Assembly: GCA_009741485.1 (NCBI GenBank)
Contig: CM019216.1
Span: 20,358,322 to 20,422,321 of the forward strand
DNA length: 64,000 nucleotides
Direction: 5' to 3'
Origin: Malurus cyaneus samueli
Taxonomy: Eukaryota > Chordata > Aves > Passeriformes > Maluridae
Shown: positions 12,051 through 22,809 of the stretch, one piece after another
Layout: each line of letters starts with the position of its first letter
Numbering within the stretch: position 1 is the first letter of the stretch
Program-made: the position numbers and the translations under genes
The notes under the pieces: generated by a model
What the model was told of the DNA's origin: nothing
Database searches by the model: none
What the model saw: the letters and a program-made list of their open reading frames with translations, nothing else

Positions 12051-13584
12051 CTGATGACAACATTTAGAATGCTGATGGCCCCAAGGAAATGCCTTCATTA
12101 GCAGATTCACTTGCAAGAACTGAGGGGCTGAAACTGTAAGTGGCTTGCATGAAAACTGTCACTGGGGCCTGCATATAAAGAGGGAAATCATTCACGAGTT
12201 AAGAAATAGCTTGCCTCCTTTTTAATCTTTTTTATCTCTTACTACTGCTCTACTACTGCTTTTGGTCTATATAATCAGCTAATGAGATTTCCACTTCTTC
12301 AGGCAATGAAGCAAGTTGTGCTCCAAGAAAAGTTGTGCCTGGATTCATTGCAATGCATTCATACACTATTAAGAAATATTTTACAGAGCGGAGCATTTAA
12401 ACAAATATTAAATTCACAATTGTTAATCAGTGTGCCATCTGGAAACATTTGAAAGTTTAGACTCTTAATTGCCTGAATCTCATAAATGTTCAAAATTGTT
12501 GCATACTACAGGCTATATTGCATTTAGGACTTTTTTTACTGTATAAATACATGTAATTAAAACGTGAGATAGGAGCACTTTCCAGCAGCTGTTGTGAGAG
12601 CTGTAACCATCTTCCCTATTAATCTTCAGGGATTTGAAATATGTGTTGCTGAGCACCAGGGTCAATGACATGCTGCTACATTTGAATCCCACCATTTGAC
12701 AAAGCATTGCATTCTGTTTCTAAATTCTTTCATGAGACTGACAGCTACATCCATTTCTTCCCGAGGCCACTCTTTAAATTCCTTTGTACTTGTAGAAGCA
12801 AGTTTGCTGGCTCAAGAATTTTGTCTTAACTCTGCCTCTAAGACTTGTCAATGGCAAATTAGGACAAGAAATTCTAATTTATGTTTCAAAGGCACCTATG
12901 GTAGTAAGAGAAACTATTTTTATTTACATTTTTTTTCCTCAAAAGTGTCAAATCAAAGACTCCATAATTACTATATATTTTCAGGAATGTCATATCATAT
13001 TGACTTCAGGGGGCAAGTGGTGGATAGGGTTAATCTGAGTTAAGTCAGTTAAATGCACAAAGGATTTCTGTTCATGGCAAATATTACTTGGAGAATTAAC
13101 CATCAAGGTAAGAAAACAGAAATATTCAGGTTATTAGCAGCTCACCTCCATGGTGCTTGATCACAGAGGTAGTAGATACTGCTGAGGGAAAGCAACTTCT
13201 TCTTGCACATAAGTCAGTGAAAAAATGTCTCTTGTCCTAAGCCCTGAATGGTTTTGACCAAGTTGGTGAAAAGGAATCCATTGCTGGAGCATCCACTGTT
13301 TTTCAGTAGGCAGCTCAACAGTCTGGCATGAGCTTTAACAGCATTGCTCTTTTGCTTTCTGATGAAATATGAGGGGTTTTTTTTTCCCCATACTCTCTTG
13401 TTCTCTACCACAAATCACAGATTTTCTTTTGACTTTGTTTATCCCAAGTTATGTTTTCCCAAGTTATGGCCATCAACTGCTGACACCTCTTACAGCCAAT
13501 AAAGCAGCTGGCACCATATGTGGTACAGACATCTTTGTCTTGTTTCCAGGCACTGAAGTGTATGTTATGAAAGTGGTTTTTTGA
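12051..13584. other. Unique AT-rich DNA, no gene seen
   Basis: Nothing recognised. The 115-aa frame at 12696-13043 has no domain I know. A TACTACTGCTCTACTACTGC near-repeat lies at about 12240-12260. Confidence 0.55.
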
Positions 13585-13650
13585 TTTGGGTTGTTTTTTT
13601 TTTTGGTTTTTTTTTTTTTTGTTTGGTTTTTTTTTTTTTTTTTTTTTGTG
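13585..13650. repeat. G/T-only low-complexity tract
   Basis: Sixty-six bases with only G and T on this strand, mostly long T runs (the last of 24-26 T) separated by GG or G. It resembles the tract at 56652-56764. Confidence 0.93.
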
Positions 13651-15435
13651 ATAATTTACAGATATTAATTACTGTGTATATCACCTAGTGAAGATATGCA
13701 GTTAGGAAGAGAAAGAAGTGGCTCTGATCTTGGGACAGATGGCTTGTTGGTGTACTGAAGGCGTCTTTGAGGTGCTCCTGTGCTGGACCAGGAGTTGTAC
13801 TTCCATGTTCCTTATGGATATTTTATATATATTCTCAGGCTATAACTCAGGATATTCTGTGTTTGGAAATGGTAGCTGATGGGAAGAATTCCCTCTCTGA
13901 ACATCAGGTAGCAAATTTTGTTGTGTAGAGTTGTCATAGAATTCAAGAAATAAATTAATGACTGAATTCCCTTGCTCTTAATCCTGTTTCTGAGAGGATC
14001 TCCACTAGAAAGGAAAAACATGTTTCAGCAAAAGAAACCCTACATGTCGGGGAGGTAACCGACTAGCAAAGCATTGCTGTGATATGAGAAGGTGTAATTT
14101 GCCCTCTCCCTTTCAGATAAGAAAACAAAATAAATATTTTTCTATTTTTTTAAAAAAAATATTTTTTCACTTGATTTTATATATCTGGGTCAAGAATTAT
14201 ACTATAAACTGGACCAAGATTTCTCTTGCTGTCTACATATAATTTCCAAAATGTCCTTTTCTATTAGTTTTCAGTGGTCGACCCCTGTGGGATTAGGCAC
14301 CTCCAAGAAAAATCCTGAGCACATGGTGAACAGGGTCAGATGGGGCAACGGTGGACTTGCAAAATCAACTGTTTGTCCTGGCCTTTTACCCTGACAACTC
14401 TGATAAGACAACTCATCTTAATCCCTTTTCTGCCCTCCTGCAGGTGTGAGGAATGGAGCAATGACCCTTATTTCAAGAAAAGAGAAAGCAAATGCTGTTT
14501 TCTCCGATTATGATCCCACAGAATAACTGTAAACTGAGAGCTTCAGCATTTCTTCTTTATTATCACTATCCATTTTTTTCCTTGAGCTTATCTGCTCTTG
14601 AAGGAGCACGTATTTTCTTGAGGAGAGAGAATTTTAAACGTGGAAGGGCACCTGTAGCAGTTCTTATTCAGACATTATTGGAAACATGCAGAAGAGGGAA
14701 AACTATTGCTTTAAATCTGTGTTTTTGTAACACAGCTGACAGAGCATAATGCAAGTAGGGCTTCCATACCTTTGGGTTATGAAATGAGAGACACAGGGCC
14801 TGAGTTATTAGCGTTAAAGAAAAGGAAAACTGCTGGTTTAGCAGAAATGAAAAATTCCCACCAAATTACTTGTTCAGTGTTTCTGTGAGTACAGAACCAG
14901 ATCCACAAATGCAGGATAAAGAAGCAGATAATTTTAAACAGAAACTAGGGGAAGGACTTGTTCTTTAGACACAGTTATGTCACAGTTATAACTGTGTGGA
15001 GCACTGGCATTCAGGATCGCCAGGTTTCTTCTTCGAAGCATCAACCTCAGATCTGATTTCTTTGTACTTTATATCAGGGACCTGATTTTGTCCTCTCTTT
15101 TCTGAATTTGGAAGCATTTTTATGTCCCAAATTCAAGGTCTGACCTATTGCCCAATGTAATTTCTTTCTGATGCTCTAGTGTTTGAAAGAAAGGGTGATT
15201 TGATCTCTCTTATCTTGGGTTTGAGCAAAAAAATATCTGTTTTTACCAATCTCTACTGCTGCTTTTCTATGTGACATTGGGCAAATAATTTCACCCTTTT
15301 TTTCAATATTCCTCTATTTATTTCATACAATTCTAATCTGACAGTATTGATTTTTTTGATCAGTTTCAACTCTTCTCACTTCAGTCCATTTACCTCTCTA
15401 AGACAAATGAAGAAAAATAATCTTACTGAAACCAA
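13651..15435. other. Unique AT-rich DNA, no gene seen
   Basis: No recognised repeat. A self-complementary AT stretch (TTTTTTTAAAAAAAATATTT) lies near 14146-14165. The 85-aa frame at 14492-14749 has no recognisable domain. Confidence 0.55.
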
Positions 15436-15500
15436 AGAATCATAGAATAACCTCAGATGAAAGGGGTGCACAAGGATCATGGAAGTCCAACTCCCGTTCT
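15436..15500 (-). mobile_element. CR1 LINE tail remnant, antisense
   Basis: A 65-bp remnant reading AAGAATCATAGAATAACCTC, then GGGGTGCACAAGGATCATGG and AAGTCCAACTCC. The GACCCACAAGGATCATCGAGTCCAACTCC type of tail (quoted as a general pattern) marks a different CR1 subfamily from the young tails. It is short and diverged, so boundaries are approximate. Confidence 0.75.
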
Positions 15501-16038
15501 GATAAAGTAAAACATAAAATAAATCAATGAGGCATGAGAAAAAATGCCTCAAAAAATCAACAAATCAGTTATTTTTAATGAGTGGGACAAATGTAGCTGG
15601 GGTAGAAATGGGTTTGTGTTTTCAACTGGTTCTTCTCATGTTCAAGAAGATGAAAACATTGATTCAGGCTTGTGGATGGTTATAAAATTCAGAGATTTCT
15701 CCTTCTTCTGATGATTATCTGGTATTGATAATGATTCCAATTGCACCAAGTCTACTCTCCAGACGGGTCACTACTGGTAAGTCTTTGTCTGTCTGGCCAC
15801 ACAATTTTGCAAAACTCCAGGTCTGTAACATCCTTGCAATCTGCACCCCATCTGTCAAATTTTGGCTGGAATTGGCTGACAGATGTTTTGCAATGCTGCT
15901 GCTTCTCTCCAGTTCCACCACATTCCTGCCCTGCGTACCTTTGACACACGCAGCCCACATCATTTTATGAAGAAAAGATAGAGAGGCAAGGTTGTTAAAT
16001 CCCTCTTCACACCTCTTAATAAATCCATACCAACATCT
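15501..16038. other. Unrecognised block, open on both strands
   Basis: From about 15715 to 15970 the sequence is open in several frames on both strands: 81 and 67 aa on plus, 68 aa on minus, and part of a 190-aa minus-strand frame (15715-16287). That last frame runs into and through the neighbouring CR1, whose translation accounts for its middle. No domain is recognisable, so I do not call a gene. It might be a remnant of an old element unknown to me. Confidence 0.45.
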
Positions 16039-16138
16039 AGAGCAACCTGGTCTAGTGGAAGAAGTCTTTGACCATGGAAAGGCGATTGGGAGATGATCTT
16101 TACGGTCCAAAACCATCTTGTGGTTCTGTGATTCTCTG
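16039..16138 (+). mobile_element. CR1 LINE 3' tail
   Basis: Sense tail: AGAGCAACCTGGTCTAGTGG, ACCATGGAAAGGCGATTGGG, AGATGATCTTTACGGTCC and AAAACCATCTTGTGGTTCTG followed by TGATTCTCTGATT. Internal deletions shorten the part between the ACCTGG and GATGATCTTT segments. Confidence 0.9.
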
Positions 16139-17529
16139 ATTTTACATGCTTGATGTTGATTTGCCTGATATTTACTGTTTATCCTTTTGTTTTTTACTTC
16201 ATCTTTGTTTCCTTTAGCACTTTTGAAAAAAATAAATATATTGGCTACCAACCCACTTCCCCTAAAACTTTCTAACACAAACTCCACAGAATTTCTGGGT
16301 TAAAGCGATGTAAGAATGAGTTAAACCTTTCCTCTTTAACAATCAGGCTGAAGAAAGGGTTAAAGGTATTTTCTGCACCTGGAATTTTTTTCAAGAGTAG
16401 CAGAGATGAGCAGTCAGACAGCAGCCTTTGATCTTTCCATGCTGTGTCACAGCTTGTGCACGAAGGTATTTCATGCGTGGTTTGGGAGAGTTTGCCATCG
16501 GACTGGGAAAGTGGGGAGTGCATGATGAAGAGCACAAAGGAAAGACACGTTCTGAGGCCATGTTTGCTCACACAAAGTTGTCAATGTCCCTTTTCCTTCT
16601 GGATCACTGTCACAGCTGGACAATGACACAGCTGGAGGCAATCCTTGAAAAGTCCATCTTGCATGGCCTTCCCTGCCCAAAGTGTAGATGGACATAGAGC
16701 TGGAATTACATTCCAGAGTGTCATCAGGACAATCCCTCGAAGATCTGAATCTCATTCCTTTCATAGGAATCAAGGTCCAGACTTTTTCTGTGCCTGAGCT
16801 ACTGTAGAACTGTTATCCAGCCAGGGAAGAAAGAAAGAGAGGCATCTTGGGAGACTCAGCCAACCTTCCCAAGATCTAAGCCATCCCATGAATACACTTC
16901 TCCCTTTCTTTATATTGACTCAAAAAGCAGCCCCTGTTGCCACAGAAATCTTGGATAAATGCTGGAAGTTGAGTGAGATGGACACAGGTCTGTTGAATCA
17001 AACCATGGTGAGTCAGGTCAAACAACCAGATCAACAGCACCTTGCAGAGGAAATGTCACTTCAGAGCTCACCAAGCTAAATCTGAACGACTTCTGATTTC
17101 AGTATGCTTTCCATAAACTTATATTTCTTGACCTGAATCATACTTTCAGAGTATTTGTTTGCCCTTGCATGTAATGCAGCCGATCTGATTTTCTTTTAAG
17201 ACAGAAATGAAGTGTAAATAATGGCTGTTGAGCACAGTTTGCTAAGACACATTTTATACAAGAGCTTCTTTTTCTGTTACATATGGCAAGAAACCACATG
17301 ATCACAATGTTTTTTTTTTCTTCAAGGGGTGTTTCAGACTGCATTAAATAAACCAGGAGAGACAAACCCCCGATAAAGCAAGGAATTACAGTGGAAATCA
17401 AATTCAATGTTGTATCTCTACAACCATTTTTACCTATAGGAGTGGAATCATTAGGAGGTTGAGCTGAACAGGAATGGGTGAAATCCTCTACTTTATTCCT
17501 TAATAAGAGACCAAGATGCAAGATCAGCT
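16139..17529. other. Unique DNA, no gene seen
   Basis: The part at 16420-16770 is less AT-rich and open in several frames (89 and 60 aa plus; 99 and 100 aa minus). These frames overlap one another and have no recognisable content. A T10-CTT run is at about 17310. No repeat family is identified. Confidence 0.5.
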
Positions 17530-17640
17530 ACATCCAAACCCTTTTGAAAGGTACTTGTCTAATCTACTCTCAAAAACCATCAGTGATGGATATTCTACCA
17601 CATATTTTTCAGAAAAATATAACCCAATACTCCATTTCCC
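17530..17640 (-). mobile_element. Ancient CR1/L3-like LINE remnant, antisense
   Basis: The segment GGTACTTGTCTAATCTACTC, TCAAAAACCATCAGTGATGG and ATATTCTACCACAT follows the reverse complement of an old sauropsid CR1 type whose pattern is ...CTTGTCTAACCTGTTCTTAA AAACCTCCAATGATGGAGAT TCCACAACCTC.... It is more diverged than any other CR1 here. The family is from memory of the pattern, and a repeat-library search is needed to name it. Confidence 0.6.
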
Positions 17641-18489
17641 ATCACATTCCTTCTAACATTAAGATGTGAGCAATATGCCATGTAAATGTTTAGGGAAAAG
17701 TAAGCAAAGAAATAAAAAAAACACAAGTTAATCAAGATTAATTTTTGTAATGCATTTCCTCCAAAGTCCTTGCACTGGAAACATGTGGCAGGATTGCTCT
17801 AATATACTGGGTGGTAGAGAGCACAGAAGGAAAACTGGGCCAAGGACAGCTTTCTGCAACATAAAAATAGTCCAACTTTTAAATTTAATAGACTGGATTC
17901 TTCATAGATTAGAAGCAAGTGGAAAGGACCTCTGGAAAAAAAATAAAAAGCCAACCCTGTGACTCTCCCCTTTCTTCCCCTGCAGGGCTGACGGATAATT
18001 GATTGTAAAGATTTTGGCATGTTTAGGACTGTTTCAGGACTCAATTCTGCTTTCCAAGGGCTTGCACAGAGGAGGAAATCCATGCACAAAAGGGAGAAGA
18101 GATTTTTCTATGGGTAGGTTATTTTTTAATAACCAATAAATAGTAAGAAGTAGTACAGGAATTTGGAGAGCTGGAATAAATCCATGTAGGCAGAGAAGAG
18201 GAAAGGTTTACAGGGCTGGGTAGGAAAACGTGGTGATAGGTACAAGAATGGTAACAAGAACTTTTTATTTATTCTGTTTTGTCACCATCTAAACACCTCC
18301 CATATTTATACCCTTAAGTATATGTGACCTGAAGTATAATTATGTGGATGTACATGAAATTAAGTATGGGCACAGATATCAGCATGTGTGTGTGTTTAAA
18401 AATATGAGTTGATATTAATATATATAGAAAATGTATTCTATTAAAATAGCAGAATTAATAATTAATCCTTCCCCTGCACAGAAAGGACA
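17641..18489. other. Unique AT-rich DNA, no gene seen
   Basis: Contains ATGTGTGTGTGTGTTT near 18384 and TATTAATATATATAG near 18411-18426. The 96-aa (minus) and 70-aa (plus) frames at 17750-18089 overlap and are not recognisable. Confidence 0.55.
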
Positions 18490-18763
18490 TGGAGCAAAAG
18501 AGATTAGGTTTGGATTGGATATTAGGAAGAAATTTGTGGCTCTGAGGGATGTGAGGCCCTGGCACAGGGTGCCCAGAGAAGCTGTGGCTGCCCCTGGATC
18601 CCTGGAAGTGTCCAAGGCCAGGTTGGATGGGGCTTGGAGCACCCTGGGATAGTGGAAGGTGTCCCTGCCCATGGCAGGGGGTTGGAACATGATGATCTTT
18701 CAGGTCCTTTCCAACCCAAACCATTCTGTGGTTCTACGATTATGTTATTATGTTATTATGTTG
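18490..18763 (+). mobile_element. CR1 LINE 3' end, well preserved
   Basis: One of the best preserved CR1 copies here. AGGTTTGGATTGGATATTAG is followed by GTGAGGCCCTGGCACAGGGT, GCCCAGAGAAGCTGTGGCTG, CCCCTGGATCCCTGGAAGTG, TCCAAGGCCAGGTTGGATGG, GTGTCCCTGCCCATGGCAGG and CCTTTCCAACCCAAACCATT. It ends in about three 8-bp units of the ATTATGTT type (18739-18763), the kind of short tandem repeat that terminates CR1. The high match to consensus suggests a relatively young insertion. Minus-strand frames of 65-91 aa here are translations of the repeat. Confidence 0.96.
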
Positions 18764-20480
18764 TGGTGTTATTCCTTCCCTTTCAGGCTTTACATAATTA
18801 ATAAGTTCTGAAATGCTCAAAACATTTATTTGTAAGGCAGGGCCTTAATGGAACACAAATATAGGGCATGGTTAAACAGCTCTCTGGTTGTTCTTGCACC
18901 ACAGGGTTAGAGGTTTCTGCAGCATTAATGAACTCAGTTTCCTTCATCTTCCCTCTTGGCCTTTGTCTGATTGAAAGCTTTGAATATTATTGCTCTCTCC
19001 TCTAGAGCTGAGTACTCCAAGCATTGCCAAAGAAGCAGGAGTAATTTCAACATCAATAATCCTTGCTCTAAAGACCCCTTGCCAAAGAAAAATGGATATA
19101 AACTGGTCAATATACCCAAATTCTCGTAATACAAATCAGATACAATCAAAGGTGAACCAAGAGGCTTTCTCAGATTTTTTACAGCCACCATTGCCCCCAT
19201 TTTTCAGGAAACTACAGCAGGAATCCCGACAACCATTTATTTTTGCTTTCCTTTCAGAGCTTTCACAGTTAATAAACACTTAGCATTTTCAAAATTAATT
19301 GCAGCACAATTTTCTGCACTATTTAGAGAGCCTTGAAAAAGGGAGTTGTCAAACAGACCCAATATGTCTCCAGCTCGACAACCATATGACTTAGCCTTGT
19401 GTTTTAGCCATACGGATGAGGAAGGCAACTGTGATTACTCCTCGTGGAAGGGGGGGACGTGAGACAAGATTGCAAATGTCAGCCTGGCTTGTCAAGTGTA
19501 ACCAAGACTGTGGAATTGCTGAGCTGTGTACCCAAGAGTGTGTCAAGGCTGGATAACTTCCACAAAATAGGACAGGGCCGTCACGTGGTGTTGGAGCCAG
19601 TGAAGGAGTTTGTGTGCCCACAACAGATGTGCCGTGTTAAAGATAGTACCCAAAAATGGTCAGGTGCCAGCAGGACGAGTTTGTGAGCAGATCCTCCCAG
19701 CAGGAGCCAATTTCAGTGAAACAAGCTGGCAAGGCAGCTCGCTTGTCATGGATGCAAATGCCAGATTTGGCATCTGCAGGTTTGTGGCATGGGGGAGAGG
19801 GGGGAATGATCCAAGTTTCCACAACCAACTGGTGCCAGGGCTGCAAAGAAGAAATCTCTCAGATGTTTGGTCTGCAAAAAAAACATTGACTTGATTGTCT
19901 AAATCTCATTTGAATAAAAGCAAGAGGGAAAAACAACACCAAACAAAAACCCAGGGAGTAGCTCGTTTACAACCAGGTGATCTCCTTTACACAGTTGCTT
20001 AAAAAATAAGGTCATGGTTTCTCTAAAGTCAAATTCTCTCCAAGTCACCTCTTTATGTTTGTATGAAAACATTCACAGCCCAGACAGTCCTGGAAAATGA
20101 ATTGTTATAATGTGAGGGCCTGCAATGAGAAGTTCTTTGTCGTCTTTTCTCTCTATTAAAGGTGACTGGGATCTGTTTCAATAAACACAGAAACCCAAGC
20201 TACAGAGCTTGTTTCTCATTAAGACTCTTCTAAGAGAGTTTAAACAATTGAAATCCCACAACGGTGACAGGAAATGATGAACAAATTTCTGTCAAGAACT
20301 TTGTGATTTGCTGAATGCTGGTGTCATGTGGGAACAGAAGGAACAGTGGCATGTGCTTCAGGACACGAGGAAACTGGTTAAGGAGGGATTTTCAGGCTTG
20401 TCTCTCCCTTTCATATTTTTTTAATATCTGTGACAGCAAAATGTACAACTTCTGCTCTGTGCATTCTACAACAGTGATTG
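18764..20480. other. Unique DNA with an unrecognised open block
   Basis: From about 19440 to 19890 the DNA has more G+C and CpG than its surroundings and is open in several frames (80, 94 and 77 aa plus; 76 and 69 aa minus), all overlapping and without a recognisable domain. It could be an unnamed old repeat or a conserved element. The rest is AT-rich with nothing recognised. Confidence 0.5.
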
Positions 20481-20630
20481 GCCCATCCCTGGAAATGCTC
20501 AAGGCCAGGTTGGACAGGGCTTGGAGCAACCTGGTCTGGTGGAAGGTGTTCCTGCTCATGGCAGGGGGATGGAATGAGATGATTTTTAAGGTCCTTTCCA
20601 AGACAAATCATTCTGGGATTCTATGATTTT
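20481..20630 (+). mobile_element. CR1 LINE 3' end
   Basis: Sense fragment: CCCATCCCTGGAAATGCTCA, AGGCCAGGTTGGACAGGGCT, TGGAGCAACCTGGTCTGGTG, GGTGTTCCTGCTCATGGCAG and TTTTTAAGGTCCTTTCCAAG, ending AATCATTCTGGGATTCTATG. The two 66-69 aa minus-strand frames across it are repeat translations. Confidence 0.95.
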
Positions 20631-21370
20631 ATGTCATAGAAGAAAACTTGCACCTTGCACCCAGACAAAACATCTGCTCCAAAGACTGCTGGAATGACTG
20701 ATGGTTCCCATCACCAGAGAGATGTTCTACAAGGTTCAGAGTCACCCCAGAGACAGATGGTTTGCAGTTTCACTCAGACTTTCATGGATGGTGAGTGCAA
20801 ACAACTTGCAGAGCAGGCTTGCCAATATTACAGAAGCAATGCCAAACCAGCTGGTGTTTTTTTTTTTTTTTCCATTGCCTGGAACCAGGAAATTCTGGTT
20901 TTCCTAATTTCATGACAGTGAATGGTGGCTTAACTTCCAGGACAATATATCCATTTATTGCAGTCCATTTGGTTTCAAGGCAGCAAACAGTGATAGTGTT
21001 TTCTAATATTTCCACTGGTAAAACAAGACTCATCTAAGGCTTCTTTTCTCAGGAATCTGATTAACCAGGATGGAGTTGGTAAGGAGTTGAGTCTCTTACA
21101 CAGGGTATTTCAGATACCTGGTGTTTTGCCAGTTGTTATGTTCATCCTATAGTTTAGATCTGTGTTGGAGAACAAAATCACGTGTATGAAACTGCTCATA
21201 TAAAAATAGGTCACACATGAATTTGAAACTCAGATGAGAAAAAGTGGGGAAAGGAGATTTTCTGTAGTTATTCTGACTGAATTTATCTCCAACCACACAT
21301 TTTTATTTATCAGCTGAGAAATTAGACAATATGCTGGCGGATATGACCCAGAAATTGCAGCTGGTTTAGA
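20631..21370. other. Unique DNA, no gene seen
   Basis: Includes a T15 run near 20857-20871. Overlapping frames of 86, 68, 80 and 83 aa all read the T/A tract as poly-Phe or poly-Lys and are not credible genes. Confidence 0.55.
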
Positions 21371-21568
21371 AGAATTTCTCCCTGTGAGCGTGGTGAGGCC
21401 CTGGCCCTGGACAGGTTGTCCAGAGGAGCTGATCACATCCCTGGAGGTGTCCAAAGTCAGGTTGGACCGGACTTGGACCAATCTGGGATAGTGGAAGCTG
21501 TCCATGGCACGGGGGTTTGGAACTGCATGATCTTTTAGGTCTGTTCCAACCCAAACCATTCTATGATT
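21371..21568 (+). mobile_element. CR1 LINE 3' end
   Basis: AGAATTTCTCCCTGTGAGCG, TGGTGAGGCCCTGGCCCTGG, ACAGGTTGTCCAGAGGAGCT, TGGAGGTGTCCAAAGTCAGG and CTGTTCCAACCCAAACCATT then CTATGATT. Sense orientation; the GTGGCTGCCCC segment is deleted. Confidence 0.94.
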
Positions 21569-22123
21569 TTTGATTTGTTCCATTATTCTCTTGTCACTTC
21601 ACATGCACAAGGGTCAAAATAATGGGATGGCTTTTGAAATAGCCAAAGCCAAGAAGAATATGAACTGGGATTAATCCGCAAGAAGAGGGAGGTTCCCTTT
21701 CCTCCTGGCCCTGACAGAAAAGCTCCAGCCCCACACTCTGCCCAGCTTCCCTCCCACACTCGGTGTGAATTCAGTTCCACACAGACAAACCCACAGGGCA
21801 GGGAACAGCCCTTCACAGCAGGTTCCCAGCCTTGGCCAGGGCAGGGGAGGGCTGCAGGGCTCTTGCAGAAAGGAATATCCCTTCCCTTGCCTTTTAATTC
21901 CTGGCCTCTTCTCTGTCTGTGCCTGCGGAGCTGGCTGGTGACAGGAATGACAGCATTTCAGTGGCATTGTCACCTGTCCTGCCAGCACTAAGAATAGAGC
22001 AGCTCTGTTTCTCTGCTGCTGCTAAATCCCCCTGAGCGTGTGACACAACCAGAGGAGATCCATCCCTGTTGTCTTGCCTTGATTCCGTGAGCTTTTGTGC
22101 CACCAAAGAGGTTTTGTATCCCA
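21569..22123. other. G+C-richer patch of unique DNA
   Basis: About 21690-22100 is clearly richer in G and C than its surroundings, with stretches such as GGCCAGGGCAGGGGAGGGCT and CTCCAGCCCCACACTCTGCC. It gives minus-strand frames of 77, 105 and part of 158 aa (21894-22370), the last running through the next CR1. No known domain is visible, CpGs are few, and it sits between two CR1 copies. I cannot say what it is. Confidence 0.5.
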
Positions 22124-22234
22124 GCCTGGGATAGTGGAAGGTGTCCCTGACCTTGGGATGGCAGAGGGGTGGAAAGAGATGAGTTTTAAAGTTCCTTCCA
22201 ACGCAAACCATTCTGTGATTCTGTGGTTTTATGA
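22124..22234 (+). mobile_element. CR1 LINE 3' tail
   Basis: CCTGGGATAGTGGAAGGTGT, CCCTGACCTTGGGATGGCAG, AGATGAGTTTTAAAGTTCCT and TCCAACGCAAACCATTCTGT, then GATTCTGTGGTTTTATGAT. Sense orientation. Confidence 0.93.
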
Positions 22235-22592
22235 TATAAATTGTGGCTGCTTCTGCCTTTAGCATAGTTACAATGGTATGTCTGTATTGACAAACTTTTT
22301 TAGAGGACACTGATCTTGTATTAATGAAAAACTTCTTTATCCGATCTAGACTGAACAATTCCATCTTCACAAGGAGTAGCCATGTTAGTTAAAGGGTTTT
22401 TTATTCTATTTTATTTCAACATTTTATCCACAAGTTTTTCTGTTACAGCTGTATTAGTTACTTTTCAGCCTATCATGTTTACAGTGGAAAATTTTCTTAA
22501 AGCAAAGCAAATTTGCCCAGGGAGCTTGCAGAATATCACCCCTTAGAGATATTTTATAAACTGGCTACACATGGTCATTGACAACTGGCTCT

Positions 22593-22662
22593 GAGTGGCC
22601 CTTCTTGAGTAAGGGAGTTGGACCAGATGACATCAAGATAATTTCCAGCCTGTCATTCTGTC
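22593..22662 (+). mobile_element. Probable old CR1 tail remnant
   Basis: GTGGCCCTTCTTGAGTAAGG, GAGTTGGACCAGATGACATC and TTTCCAGCCTGTCATTCTG follow the pattern of a CR1 tail of the type ...GGTTGGACCAGATGACCTCC.... The match is short and diverged. Confidence 0.6.
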
Positions 22663-22750
22663 AAGTTTCAGTTGATTTAAGCATTGTTTTCATAGGACCA
22701 ATTCATGACACAGTTCTTTGATGCCATTACAAAAGAGGAATTTAAAAGAT

Positions 22751-22809
22751 AAAATAATAATAATATAATAATAATAATAAAATAATAATAATAATAATAA
22801 TAATAATAT
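22751..22809. repeat. (AAT)n microsatellite
   Basis: About 59 bp of mainly ATA/ATT trinucleotide units with small interruptions (AATATAATAATAATAATAAA). Likely length-polymorphic. Confidence 0.96.

Noticed and set aside
15715..16287. 190-aa minus-strand open frame, the longest in the window
   Set aside because: Its middle is the translation of the CR1 tail at 16039-16138 and the rest has no recognisable domain; there is no splice or promoter context.
18455..18724. Recurring peptide pattern (VWVGKDLKDHHVPTPCHG and relatives) in many frames
   Set aside because: It is the antisense translation of the CR1 3' end and appears wherever such a tail occurs, for example also near 20411, 34382 and 53781.
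21894..22370. 158-aa minus-strand frame
   Set aside because: It runs through a CR1 tail (22124-22234), and the remaining part shows no recognisable protein.
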